DNA of 64,000 bases from Adiantum capillus-veneris (Eukaryota; Streptophyta; Polypodiopsida; Polypodiales; Pteridaceae). This document shows, piece by piece, positions 40,899-50,705 of this stretch (the first letter of the stretch is position 1; each line of letters starts with the position of its first letter). The translations under genes were made by a program, and so were the position numbers. The notes under the pieces were generated by a model that was not told where the DNA came from, searched no databases, and saw nothing but the letters and a program-made list of their open reading frames with translations. The stretch lies in the NCBI GenBank assembly GCA_014529385.2, contig CM043967.1, positions 130,757,182 to 130,821,181 of the forward strand, read 5' to 3'.

Positions 40899-40950
40899 GG
40901 GGCTTGGGCCTGGGCCTGGGCTTGGGTGGGTCAGGGCTTGGGCTGGGGGG
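40899..40950 (+). repeat. G-rich repeat with quadruplex-forming pattern
   Basis: GGGGCTTGGGCCTGGGCCTG and the following GGGCTTGGGTGGGTCAGGGC give at least eight runs of three or more G separated by 1-3 bases, ending in G6. A C8 run and T runs follow to 41,040. This satisfies the usual G-quadruplex spacing. Confidence 0.9.
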
Positions 40951-41198
40951 AATGATCCCGATCAAAATTTTAGTGTAGCCCCCCCCAGTCACTCACGCCA
41001 TTCGGTTTTTTTTTTTTTGTGGTTTTTTTTTTTTTTTTTGAACGACGACCGCGCGCGGATTTGGTGACCCTTTTTTGGCCACACGCACTCTCACCTACCT
41101 AACCTCCCAGTCAACAGCTCACTACCTTATCTACTTACTAGCAGTGTTGCTAACCACTAACTAATCTACTAATCTGTTAACTGCCTACCGCTGGTTCT

Positions 41199-41202
<4 letters not shown>

Positions 41203-41249
<47 letters not shown>

Positions 41250-41280
41250 GTGTGCAGAGAGAGAGAGAGAGATTGTGTGT
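41203..41280. repeat. (GA)n tract with duplicated GATTGTGTGTGC ends
   Basis: (GA)n at 41,203-41,245 and again at 41,256-41,270, each followed by ATTGTGTGTGC, a local slippage duplication. Confidence 0.9.
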
Positions 41281-41282
41281 GC

Positions 41283-41545
41283 TTTACATACTGTCACTAA
41301 GAATGCTGAATGATGACAGTAAGATGCAAACGTTTCCGTTGGTCATGCAGGGCAAGGCCAAAGTGTGGTTCGAAGCACTGGAAGGCGAGCCAAAGTAAAT
41401 GTAGCCAGCATTACGCACGAGGTTTCTGCATGACTTTCGCAAGGAAGTGTCCCGGCTCGACATGGACACCAAGCTGAAGGCTTTGAAGCAGGATGTGGGC
41501 AAAGATTTCAATGTGTTCTTGGATCATTTCGAAGCTTGTCTTTAT
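41283..41545 (+). pseudogene. LTR-retrotransposon gag fragment, plus strand
   Basis: Reading across one or two stops: L-N-D-D-S-K-M-Q-T-F-P-L, V-M-Q-G-K-A-K-V-W-F-E-A-L, F-L-H-D-F-R-K-E and D-F-N-V-F-L-D-H-F-E. The G-K-A-x-x-W-(F)-x-x-L and F-x-x-x-F patches are those of the retrotransposon gag domain. It is on the strand opposite to the nested gypsy element and immediately followed by pyrimidine-rich sequence, so it is a different, truncated element. Confidence 0.6.
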
Positions 41546-41832
41546 TCTCTCTCTTTCCCTCTCTACCTCTCTTTCTCTCTCCCTCTATATCTATCTCTCT
41601 TTCTCTCTACCTCTATCTTTCCCTCCTTCCTTCTGCCTCTCTCTTTCTCTATTCTCTCTCTTTCCCTCCATCTCCTTCTTTACCTCTTTTTCTCTTTCCC
41701 GCTATCTATTTCTCTTTCTCTCTTTACCTCTAGCTCTCTCTCTCTATCTTTTTTTCTCTCCCTCTATCTTTCTCTACTCTCTCCTTCTCTCTATTTCTCT
41801 TTCTTTCTCTCTTTTTCCCTCTCCCTTTTTTT
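41546..41832. repeat. degenerate pyrimidine-rich (CTCTTT) tract
   Basis: Nearly 290 bases of C/T with scattered A, in motifs CTCTCTTTCCCTCT and TCTATCTC. Open frames here encode Ser/Leu/Phe repeats and are artefacts. AT-rich sequence with AACAATAACAAATT repeats follows to 42,060. Confidence 0.85.
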
Positions 41833-42159
41833 ATGTTTAATTTTGTTTCTACTCTATTTTTTTTACTACTTTTTGTTAATGTATTTAAAGCTTTTTTATT
41901 CTATTTTTGGATATACAAAACCCTAAAATTAATCAAGAAACCCTAAAATACAATTAACAACAACAAATTTGAATATAAAATTAAATAACAATAACAAATT
42001 AAAATTAAACAACAATAACAATTTGAATTGTAAAATTAAATAACAAATTTAAATATAAAATTAAACCAATATTAAAATTAATGTATGTGTGTGTGAGCAA
42101 TGAGATTGTGCACTCACATACACTCGTATGTGTGCACAAAGCTTCCGGAGTAGCTTCCA

Positions 42160-42170
42160 CATCTGCAAAA

Positions 42171-42201
<31 letters not shown>

Positions 42202-42315
42202 CACAAATAATCAAAAAACAAAGACAATAGGCTTACCTGCAGCAAGTAGAGAAGATGTGATGGTGTTTGCCCAAGCCCGTAGTAGTCCAAAGGTGCAGAT
42301 CTGGCCGCGAGTTGA

Positions 42316-42352
<37 letters not shown>
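42160..42352. repeat. A23-(CA)n and (GA)n tracts
   Basis: Poly-A at about 42,165-42,186 followed by (CA)n to 42,204; (GA)n at 42,319-42,352. Between them is ordinary sequence. Confidence 0.9.
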
Positions 42353-42357
<5 letters not shown>

Positions 42358-42404
42358 TTTTTGGAAACGCGCAGAAAATAAGCCTGCGGTTTTGTTTTTA
42401 CTAG

Positions 42405-42610
42405 TCGGCGTCGATACACGCTGCTGGATACGCGTCGGTATACACTGCTGGGTACGTGTTGATATCTGCGTCGGTATACACGACGAAAATTAAAAATTGA
42501 TTTTTTTTTAAAAAAAATATGAGCTCCCTCCAGTATTGTCGATGCACATACCGACGCCCGCCAATGACGTTGGTAAGTTGGCGTCGGTATTCAAGTGATC
42601 TCTAGTAGTG
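42405..42610 (-). repeat. CACTA right terminus with subterminal repeats
   Basis: GCGTCGGTATACAC-like motifs recur (about six copies between 42,408 and 42,590). The end GAGATCACT/CTAGTAGTG closes at 42,610 and is followed by TTA. Read inward it starts CACTACTAGAGA and carries GAATACCGACGC at bases 19-30, as in the left end. Confidence 0.85.
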
Positions 42611-42756
42611 TTATGGATCAAAATAATAAAGTTCTTTTTGAAGAGCTTGAAAGGAACGCACTGCACATAATCTCCTTCAACAAAGGCTTGTACAAAAGCG
42701 GAGTTCCCACAAGCACAATCAAGAAGATGACAACGAAGACAGCGGCTTATCAAAGT

Positions 42757-42976
42757 GATTAAGCATACTTAATGTGATTGAGTATTTTCCTTCCACTTCT
42801 TTATTCATCTCATGCAGCATGAATTACAATAAGATAAATATAAGAAAGATAAGACATCATGAACTACATAATCAAGACAGTGTATGCCATGATTAAGAGA
42901 GAAAATTAGCATAAAAGGAGGCAAAAAGTGTATTATCTGTAGCTTGGCTTTGATGGAGGTTTTGATGGCTCTATAT
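42757..42976 (-). repeat. dispersed repeat R1, inverted copy C
   Basis: The reverse complement contains GAGCCATCAAAACCTCCATC, ATGGCATACACTGTCTTGAT and CATGAGATGAATAAAGAAG, in the order seen in copies A (21,412) and B (43,266). Together with B it forms an inverted pair about 290 bp apart. Confidence 0.8.
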
Positions 42977-43114
42977 GGTTGTGAAAGGTGGGTAAAACTT
43001 CAAGTCACCTGCTTAGGATACTCCTGGAGCACTTGTTTTCCTTGTGGAGGGTGAAGAAGATGATAGTGATGTGCACACGATGACGTGATTTCAAGATTTT
43101 GTTTCTCACTTTAT

Positions 43115-43245
43115 TACTTGCATGCATGCACCCAAAATAAAAGTGGTTGCTTTTCAATTAAACTCTCAGAATAGTAAGTAAAGGGGAGTTCTATTTACGT
43201 TGCTTCTTTTGGATGGCTTTTGAGAAGAAAACATAAGAAAAAGTT
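43115..43245 (+). repeat. dispersed repeat, partner of 18,905-19,055
   Basis: GCACCCAAAATAAAAGTGG, AAACTCTCAGAATAGTAAG and AAAGGGGAGTTCTATTTAC match the reverse complement of 18,905-19,055. It sits between the two arms of the R1 inverted pair. Confidence 0.7.
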
Positions 43246-43265
43246 ACCCCTCTTTCGAAGCCAAC

Positions 43266-43590
43266 GGAGCCATCAAAATCTCTATAAGAGCTAAGCTATA
43301 GAAGATACAAATTTGTCCCCTTCTACACTAATCTTCTCTCTTAAGCATGGCATACACTCTCTTGATTACATAGCTCATGCTCTCTTATCTTTTGTACGTT
43401 TATTTTATCGTAATTCATGTTCCATGAGATGAATAAAGAGGCAGAAGGCAAATACTCAATCATATGTGTTTTAACTCTTGTTTATGTTGTTTTCTTTATA
43501 CATTGTGATTATTCAATCAATTATTTTGCTAAATTTAATTTAATTTAATGAATTAAATCTGTGTTGCAAGTGTTGGGAAGATGACATGAA
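43266..43590 (+). repeat. dispersed repeat R1, copy B
   Basis: It matches copy A (21,412-21,680) in the same orientation from CGGAGCCATCA to GTGTTGGGAAGATGACATGA, with a longer AT-rich insert near 43,530-43,560. No coding capacity. Confidence 0.8.
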
Positions 43591-44100
43591 GATGACTACA
43601 CTTTAATATCAAGCTTACCCTTGAAGGAACCCTTGAATGTATAGCTCAACATGTAGTCTTACTAGGTATATTCTCGGGCATGCCAATTTTTTAGTGTTTA
43701 AAAAGTAGGCTTTGGTCACAAGAAGAATGTTGGATAGTAATGAGTCACCCTCAAGTAATTATGTAGGTAATGACTGACTCTAGGTTCTAAGCCGCCCAAC
43801 TGAGGAGAAGGTATGATTGCATAACAGATCATGGAATACATACTAGTATGAAAGAAGGTTGGTAAATAGCTAATCCGTCTACATGCATGTGCCACTCATT
43901 CATTGCTCATGAGTGTAAAAAAGTGACCCAATTCAACAACATTATAACACCATTATCTTGGGGAAATGTGTGAGAAAGGTGAAGCCCCTCTATGTGCAAT
44001 TGTATACTTTTGCGGTTTGTGAGAAATTTAAGACACACATCATATTGTCCATGCCAAGTGTGTATTGGTGTAGGCAATTAAATGGTTAAATTGTATGAGA
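43591..44100. other. no feature recognised
   Basis: Ordinary AT-rich sequence without open frames, tandem repeats or known motifs. Confidence 0.5.
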
Positions 44101-44960
44101 GTGTTGTTAAATGGTTAATGATAGGGTTTGAGGGACCTCGCTGGCTCGCTCTCTACAGCCTGCGAAGGGGTGAGGAGACCAGAGATCGACCTGAGCGGCA
44201 GGGTAGGGGGGAGCTTCATGATGCTGGAGGCATGGAGGTGCCTGGTGGCTATTGCCTACGCTGAGTTGGGTGCCTCTCGGGTAGAGGGCCGTGCGACTTC
44301 GACCCTGCTTTCTCTCGCTTCCTGTGCCCTCTCCTTCTTTTTGGGATTGATGGAGGCCGCTCCTCCAAGGCAGTGCTTCTGCTGAAATGTCGGCTGGTGA
44401 TGGACAAAATCTGTGGTGCTGTGGCTTCCAATGGGAGAGCGGGTTGTTGGTGGTGGCAGCCCAGCACGTCTAGTGGCACCCTTTGGTTGCTTCACCTGGT
44501 CTTCTTGAGGGTGCGTGGCTCTCCCCAAAGGCCTGGTTGTTTGTGAGTGCATGGTGGACAACATTGGATTTCAGTTATGCTCCCTTTGTGGTGGAGGCCT
44601 CTGCACGATCGGTGATGGAGTTCTCGACTCCTCCCTTCTTGCAACCTGCTTTTCAGTTCTGGTTCCGGCTTTGGGGGGACTTGGCCCAGTGGCAGCAGGT
44701 AAGTCCCTTGTGGAAACTCGTCCGGATATGTTCCGCTTCCTTTGTTCCTATCCTAATCCGCGGTATTTGGGTTGTTGTAGTCGGGGATGGCCGCCCCTGT
44801 TCGGCTGAGTCTGCTATTTTGTCTAGACTGTTATGCTTCTGATGGTGCCCTGTCGCGGCTTGTGAGCAGGGTTGGTTATGTAATTTTTTGGTTTTCCTTA
44901 ATTCATTACCACTCACTATTGTGAGTTTAGGTAAGCTGGCCACTCTATGCTCCAACACAC
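44101..44960 (+). other. GC-rich unassigned block ending in a LINE-type 3' hairpin
   Basis: The composition is clearly more GC-rich than its flanks from 44,115 to 44,870. Several frames of about 100 codons are open on both strands, but none has a recognisable domain. The last part, TTAATTCATTACCACTCACT with TATTGTGAGTTTA after it (44,900-44,930), resembles the ends of the LINEs at 11,264 and 18,230, including a CTCAC/GTGAG stem. It may be the 3' part of a LINE whose coding part I cannot recognise, or an unrelated gene fragment. Confidence 0.4.
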
Positions 44961-45139
44961 GACTTGTTCAAAGGGTATGAGATGTGCCTACCATGTAAAG
45001 ATGAAGATTTTGCAACTTGGAGCCTAGAATGACTCACATACAATCTTATTTTATGGCTCTATACTGTTTATTAAGACAAACTTTTCAAGATTCTCCTTTC
45101 TTGGCTTCCCAAGCAAAGCAGTCCTCACCCTTGGCAGGA

Positions 45140-45379
45140 CCCCCCCCCCCCTCCCCCCCCAAACACAATGCTCTGTTCCAACACCCCTCCAGTGCCTCGT
45201 GCATGGGTACAGTCTCACCACTCGTCTGTAGTTCGCTGCCTTGCTTTGGGCGACTTTGTCTCTATTGCAGCTCCTGTGACCTTTGCCCCCTGGCCCATTT
45301 TCGTCTCGTCTGCTGCTTCCAAGGGGAAACAAACACACGTGTACACACACACACACACCCACACACACACATACACTTG

Positions 45380-45465
<86 letters not shown>

Positions 45466-45506
45466 CCAAGGTGCATTTCAATATCCTCCACCTGCTCGGG
45501 GGGGGG

Positions 45507-45592
<86 letters not shown>
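45140..45592. repeat. C-runs, (CA)n, (GA)39 and G10-(GA)40 cluster
   Basis: C-runs at 45,140-45,160, (CA)n at 45,341-45,372, (GA)n at 45,385-45,462, then a 40-bp spacer and G10-(GA)n at 45,500-45,591. Frames of up to 251 codons crossing it are simple-repeat artefacts. Up to 46,040 nothing else is recognised. Confidence 0.95.
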
Positions 45593-45594
<2 letters not shown>

Positions 45595-46048
45595 CTGCGT
45601 GGTTGCAAGGGAAAAAGCGGACGCCCCCACACAGCAGCTGCGCTGGCGTCAAGCGAGCTTGTAGCATAAGAAAATGTCTTTGTTATTCTTGACTTTGTCC
45701 CAATGATGACATGCGTCATTTTCCTCTCTCTCTCTCTCTCCCCTCCTCCTCCTTTGCTTGACATGCTTGCACCATCCTTTATTCCCTTTTGCTTTCCCAA
45801 TAGCATCTTCCTTGATTCTCTTTAAACAAATGAGTTTAGAATTGTGCAGACATACTCTAGCATGATCACCATGAACTGAACAAGCCCAAAAATAAAACGC
45901 GGACATCCCTCAAGCGAGCATAAAGAGGCAACATGTGGCCTCATGGCTTAATGGGGAACATTAATCACGCTGAGCATGGTTACTGGGCAGCATTACCCAC
46001 CTTGAGCATCAATTTTCAAAGATTTCATTTGTTTTTGCTTAACTCTTA

Positions 46049-46316
46049 GGCTGGGTTCAGACTGAACCCTCGAAAGAAACCTTCCTTCGCAAATCTGCCG
46101 CCGTTGCCTAGTTTGAACAGCGTGGAGGAGGAATAGTGAAAAAGCGAAGGGGGTTGAGAGAGCCCATCAACTCTTCCGAGGGGGGGGGGGGGGGGGGGTC
46201 GGAAGAAAAATGGAGGGCCCGGTGGAAGAGAGCCTCAACTCCAACCAATCAATTTTTGCCATGGAGCATTAACGCCCCTTTGCATTTCTCTTCCGTCGCC
46301 TAGTCTGAACCCACCC
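46049..46316. mobile_element. Tourist/Harbinger-like MITE 1, 268 bp
   Basis: The left end GGCTGGGTTCAGACT and the right end AGTCTGAACCCACCC form a 15-bp terminal inverted repeat with one mismatch. TTA flanks both sides (46,046-46,048 and 46,317-46,319). TTA duplications and ends starting GG are typical of PIF/Harbinger-derived MITEs. It has no coding capacity. A G19 run sits at its centre (46,180-46,198). Confidence 0.85.
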
Positions 46317-46557
46317 TTAGAGAGCAATTCATTTTTTGTGAAAATTATACAAAATGTGTAAAATGTCCGTCTCAAAAATTAATCTTGACAGTGAGGGGCA
46401 AATGCAAACAAAGCATGCCCCGCATGTCGAGTGGATATGAGTGGGACAATACAAGAGATGTAGGCTCGATCGAGGGCTCTTCCTTGATGTGCCTTATGAT
46501 GGGGGTTTGCCAATCAACTCTGGATTGTGTGCGCCCTAATGGAATTGGTATTTCTTA

Positions 46558-46882
46558 GGCTGCATTTAGATTGCCCAAGAGGCCGGCTTTGATTCCGAAG
46601 TGCATTCGAGCTTCACATTCACATTGCACAATGCTGCTCTCTCCGCATCCAACCGCCTTTGCCTAAACGGTTACATCTCATGGCTCTACAACCCTGTGCC
46701 AGAAGTTGACCATGGTGGATGGTTTTTGTGCTCATCTGCAAGGTAGAGTGTTTTGTGTCTGAGGGCTACACGCCGCATGTGAACATGGTGGGTCTGAAAA
46801 GTGTCTAGCTTTTTGCTGACCAACCTTTGCATGCCACGACTGGAGCTTGTGGGCTACTTGAGTGGGCAGTCTGAACCAAGCC
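46558..46882. mobile_element. Tourist/Harbinger-like MITE 2, 325 bp
   Basis: The left end GGCTGCATTTAGATTGCCC and the right end, read inward, GGCTTGGTTCAGACTGCCC agree at 14 of 19 positions. TTA flanks both sides (46,555-46,557 and 46,883-46,885). Its ends resemble those of MITE 1, only 240 bp away, so both belong to one superfamily. Confidence 0.75.
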
Positions 46883-47340
46883 TTACTTTAGGTCCTTGTC
46901 TCACGTGATTGAGTGACCAAGCAAGAAGATAGAGGTAGAGAGGAGGGGGGGTTTCACACTAAAGTTTGCTTTTCATTTAATCTCTAGCAAAATTCTTCCA
47001 TGGGTAGTTTCAACTTTCCACCCCATCTAGGTATGGAGCATCTATTTTATGCACACCTTTGTCCGGGACATTCAGCTGCACAGTCTGAACGGTGTCTTAG
47101 AGTCAAGGTAATAATTGAGTCTTCCCAGGAAGTTGAAGACAGTGTGTCAAATTTCCTGAGGGAACCGACTAGGCCTAGGCCATGCACGACCTCCCTCCTT
47201 TCCCTCAGCCTTTCTCTTTCTACTAGCCCTATACAATTAGCCACATTATCAGGTTGAGATGAGAGTGACCCTCCCTCCAATTTTGGGGCCCCGGCCCCCA
47301 TGTTAATATACTCCCTCTCTTTTAGAGCTATAAGACCTAT

Positions 47341-47341
47341 C

Positions 47342-47386
<45 letters not shown>

Positions 47387-47600
47387 TCTCTCTCCCCCCA
47401 CATGCAGACAACGGACAGACATTGATGCGACTTTCTTGTAGGAGTGGCCTCGAGCACCATCGCCTACCTCACCTCCTCGTCCTGTAAGATTCTCTCTCTC
47501 TCTCTCTCTCTCTCCCTCCCTCACACACACACGCGCGCGCGCGCGCTCGTGCGAGCCGCGCACCGCAATGTTGGTTCCTCTCTCTCTCTCTCTCTCTCCC
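47341..47600. repeat. (CT)n/(CA)n/(CG)n tracts
   Basis: (CT)n at 47,341-47,366 with (CA)n to 47,386; (CT)n at 47,490-47,515; CGCGCGCG near 47,531-47,545; (CT)n at 47,578-47,598. Confidence 0.95.
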
Positions 47601-47856
47601 CTTTTCCTGACTCCTGTCCTGTCTGCATTCTCTCCCCTTGCTTCCTGAATCTGTCCTATCCGCATTGTGCAGAGCAGAGTAGCGAGTCGCGACGTGATGA
47701 TTCTTGATAGCTACAGCGAGTCTAGGTTGTAAACCATTAGCGCTTCATCTTCATTTTGAGAAGGGATAAATTTACATCTGACTGTGAGTATCAAACTGCT
47801 TGTTACTGTTGTTGCGCTCATTCCGTTTGTGCGCGCGTATGCCCGCGCAATGTGAG

Positions 47857-47963
<107 letters not shown>

Positions 47964-48188
47964 TTAGCTTCTGCAGCCAGGTATTCTACGCATTTTGCAT
48001 CAGAAGCAACTTTTCTGACCTGGATCTGCAAGGGACTCTTAAAAACGTGCATGCAAATGTCCTTGTTCTGAGTCGATTTTAGTGTTTTGCAGGAGGCATA
48101 GCCCACTTGTGTCGAAGATGCTCTAGCTTCTTGGTGGCAACACCATGTTATAGGTGTGCTTGGATGATGGTCGACTGTCAAGAAGCGA

Positions 48189-50705
48189 TGGGGGCCGAGG
48201 CTCAAGCTCCTGAAAGGTCATCTACCACTCTTTTTTTCAGCATTTCAGTTTGGTATCCACCTTAATCACAGTGCAAATTTGTCATTGGCTAATTATCGCC
48301 CCTGCAAGTTGTATGTTACTGAGAAAAGAAGCAGCTTGCTAATCCACTTAAAGTGACCACATGAGAAAGGATGAAGTTAAGACCTTATTGTGACAGAAAT
48401 CGAGGAAAGCCTACATTGTGCCAAGATTGCTGTATATATGCAGGCCATTCATTTCACAGAAGCGTACTCTGAAGGGAGAAAAAGTTCACCAAAGTTCACA
48501 AAAGTCGTTTCTTTTATGTAATGCTACTGTGTATTGTGAGGTTGTGTAGCTCGTCTGTTTTGTCTGAGAGGTAATTTGGCAAAGTCTGTTTTTTGTTTGG
48601 GTTAGATTGAGGAAGTGACTCCATGACAGTGCATTAGAGATAAGAGGACATTTCTTTTAACAAAACTGGCTCATTTGTGCCACATGGGTTAGAGCACAGG
48701 AACAGATTCATGTAATAGACCTCTCTACAGGGTATGTGAAACTGCCAGAGAAAATGAGCATTATCTTTATGTAGAACCCTTCACCTGTGAAATCAGCCAC
48801 ATTGCTACTTTTGCTTGAGTGGAATTGACTGTTTGTTCTGAAGTTTTGCACACCTTTAGTGAGGTATGACACTTCCTTATCAGAGGTTACATTCAAAATT
48901 GTCTTTCTTCCACAGGATGGTCGTCGGTGGTGCCTCTATAGCAACTATAGAATCGTTGAGAGCAAGGTTGTTATCAGAACGAGCTGCCTCCAAAGAAGCC
49001 CGTCAGCATACACAGAAAATTGCACTTAAGGTAGGTTATTATTATTCTATTTCTTACAATGTCGCATGTAGAAATGTCTTACATGCACATGTTCAAGTTT
49101 GAACTTGAGGCATAATTTTGAATCTGCATTCTGCTTGTTGGTCAGGTTTCTGAGCTGCAGAGCCGACTTGATGCAGAAATAGAGCAAAGGAAAAAGGCGG
49201 AGGTAGCGATGAAGGAGGTGCTCGAAGTCTTGAGAGCCAAAGGTGTTGCCATGGACGAGGTTATGACAGCTGTTTCTTCGATATCAGGGAGCTCTGAGAG
49301 TGAAGAAGCTGCACAGTTGAGTAGCTCAAAGGATGGTGAATCTGAGAATTCTTCTGGTGAAGAGTCCTCTCAAGTACACAACGAGAGCCACCAAGGGAGT
49401 GTCATGGAAGCATCACATTTGGAAGGTGCGAGATTTGGACTAGGAGGGGAAGATAGCTCATTATATAAAAAACAGATTACGTCGATGGACTCTTCGAGAA
49501 GCGAGAACTCTGAGGTGGAGAAAGTTGGGGTGAGCAAGGACGAGGGCTCCTTGAGAAATGACAACTCCGAGGTGGGAAAACAAGGGGTTACTGAATGGGA
49601 AAAGGCAAACAATTATGAGCAAGGTGTGTTGACTGATGCCTTGGAAGAACATCCACATACTCTGCGGGATCAGGTGGGTGAGCAGAGCAACATTAGCCAG
49701 CCTTCTGAAATATCTGGTGACTCTTCAAAGCATCTCGAGGGGCAAGGAGTTTTGTCAGCTGAAGGCAAACCAGATATAGACTGTGCAGATCGTTCGTCTT
49801 CTGAATCCCAAGTGAAGGTAGCTCCTTCAGATGAAGAAACAGAGTCAAACAGGGCCGCAACTTCGAGTTTTCTGGCTGGTCCCTTGTGTGCTCCTCTTCC
49901 AAATGAAGCATCATCATCTCATGTCAGCAATGTTAAAAACTCAAAGGGGCTTTACCTGGATGAGAGTGCACAGACCCCTTCTGGATTAGGAGACAAGGGC
50001 GCTCATAGTGGGGAGAGACTACATCCGGTCGATGAAAAAATGGTAACGGGGCTATTGCCTAGAGATGTGGCTCCACCTGTCAGAGAAAGTGCTCTCGGAC
50101 TTGGCCATAATCATATGCATCCAGGACTCTTTCCCAGAGCTGGATATTCATATGAGTGGGCCTATACGACTGGTGATCCTCTTCAGCGCATGCATTATGT
50201 GCCACCAACAGAAGCACCTTTCTCAAGAGGACCAATTAGCACAGCTTATGGTGGAGAATATGGCAGGTACCTGCCAGCTCCCATTAGCGATGCTGTTCTT
50301 AGCCTTGTCGATGACAAGAGCGGGAAATTGGGAAGCATTTTGATGGCACTGAATCTAGCAAAGCAACAGATCAATGATGAAGAACACACCACTTCATACA
50401 TGGAGGACGTATGTGAGGCTGCCTTGCAAAGCCCTTTTAGTGGGAGACCTTATCCTGGCTTATATGAAGATGTCGCACATCAGCCTCCATATCACCCTTG
50501 GAGACCTGAGCCACAGAATCAAGCTCCGATCATTCATTTTCCTATGTCTCCAACATCAGATTATGAAGCCTCAGCGTTTGATAGGCATGATGGATTAAGG
50601 CGAAGCAGCTCAACATCTGCATGCTTTATGCCAGGCTACGATCCTTATCTTCAACCGAAGGGAGAGCTGCACCTTGGTAATGGCATCACCTTATACACAG
50701 ATTGA
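48189..50705 (+). CDS. three-exon host gene, coiled-coil protein of unknown function (567 aa)
   Basis: Exon 1 is 48,189-48,217 (M-G-A-E-A-Q-A-P-E), exon 2 is 48,916-49,030 and exon 3 is 49,146-50,705. Introns have donors AAG-GTCATC and AAG-GTAGGT and acceptors TTCCACAG and TGGTCAG; joining them keeps one frame of 1,704 nt including the stop. Residues about 17-85 have strong heptad spacing (E-S-L-R-A-R-L-L...A-L-K-V-S-E-L-Q-S-R-L) and should form a coiled coil. Residues 85-250 are Ser/Glu-rich and acidic. The C-terminal third is rich in Pro, Tyr and His, with a short helical patch (I-L-M-A-L-N-L-A-K-Q-Q-I). No signal peptide, membrane segment or catalytic motif. Intact frame and good splice sites say it is a working gene; I do not know the family. 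Confidence 0.85.
48218..48915 (+). other. intron 1 of the coiled-coil gene (698 bp)
   Basis: GT at 48,218-48,219, pyrimidine-rich end and AG at 48,914-48,915. It joins codon 10 (AG|G) in frame. No other feature is seen inside. Confidence 0.75.
49031..49145 (+). other. intron 2 of the coiled-coil gene (115 bp)
   Basis: GTAGGTTATT at the start, TTGGTCAG at the end, phase 0 between Lys and Val in the middle of the coiled coil. Confidence 0.85.

Larger units (their letters stand above)
22265..42610 (-). mobile_element. CACTA (En/Spm) DNA transposon, 20.3 kb, with nested gypsy element
   Basis: The left end starts CACTACAACACG and the right end, read inward, CACTACTAGAGA. Both then carry GAATACCGRCGC at the same offset (bases 19-30). 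TTA lies directly outside both ends (22,262-22,264 and 42,611-42,613), the 3-bp duplication expected for CACTA elements. Both ends have subterminal CGTCGRTAT-type repeats. Element genes are on the minus strand at 23,670-26,425, and a gypsy element fills about 30,600-40,550. The TNP2 catalytic domain is missing, so the copy is non-autonomous. Termini: high confidence; exact internal history: inference. Confidence 0.85.

Noticed and set aside
40560-41000. 5' LTR of the nested gypsy element
   Set aside because: A TATA-like sequence and leader are present, but nothing matches the LTR-like start at 30,892 (TGTTTGTGG...), so a paired LTR cannot be claimed.
41447-41926. 159-codon plus-strand frame
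   Set aside because: After the short gag-like start it is only Leu/Ser/Phe from a pyrimidine-rich tract.
44101-44870. host gene in the GC-rich block
   Set aside because: Frames of about 100 codons are open on both strands without any recognisable domain, start context or splice structure.
45051-45806. 251-codon minus-strand frame and similar long frames over GA/CT tracts (also 10,295-10,534, 28,290-28,628, 47,711-48,205, 57,645-58,090, 58,494-58,716)
   Set aside because: They consist of Arg-Glu, Leu-Ser or Cys-Val repeats from dinucleotide tracts and are open on several frames at once; no coding signature.
45920-45990. possible tRNA/SINE A box (TGGCCTCATGGCTTAATGGG)
   Set aside because: No matching B box at a suitable distance.
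46891-47096. third MITE with TTA ends (right end AGTCTGAACGGTGTC)
   Set aside because: The right end resembles the other MITEs, but the left end (GGTCCTTGTCTC) does not pair with it well; it may be a fragment only.
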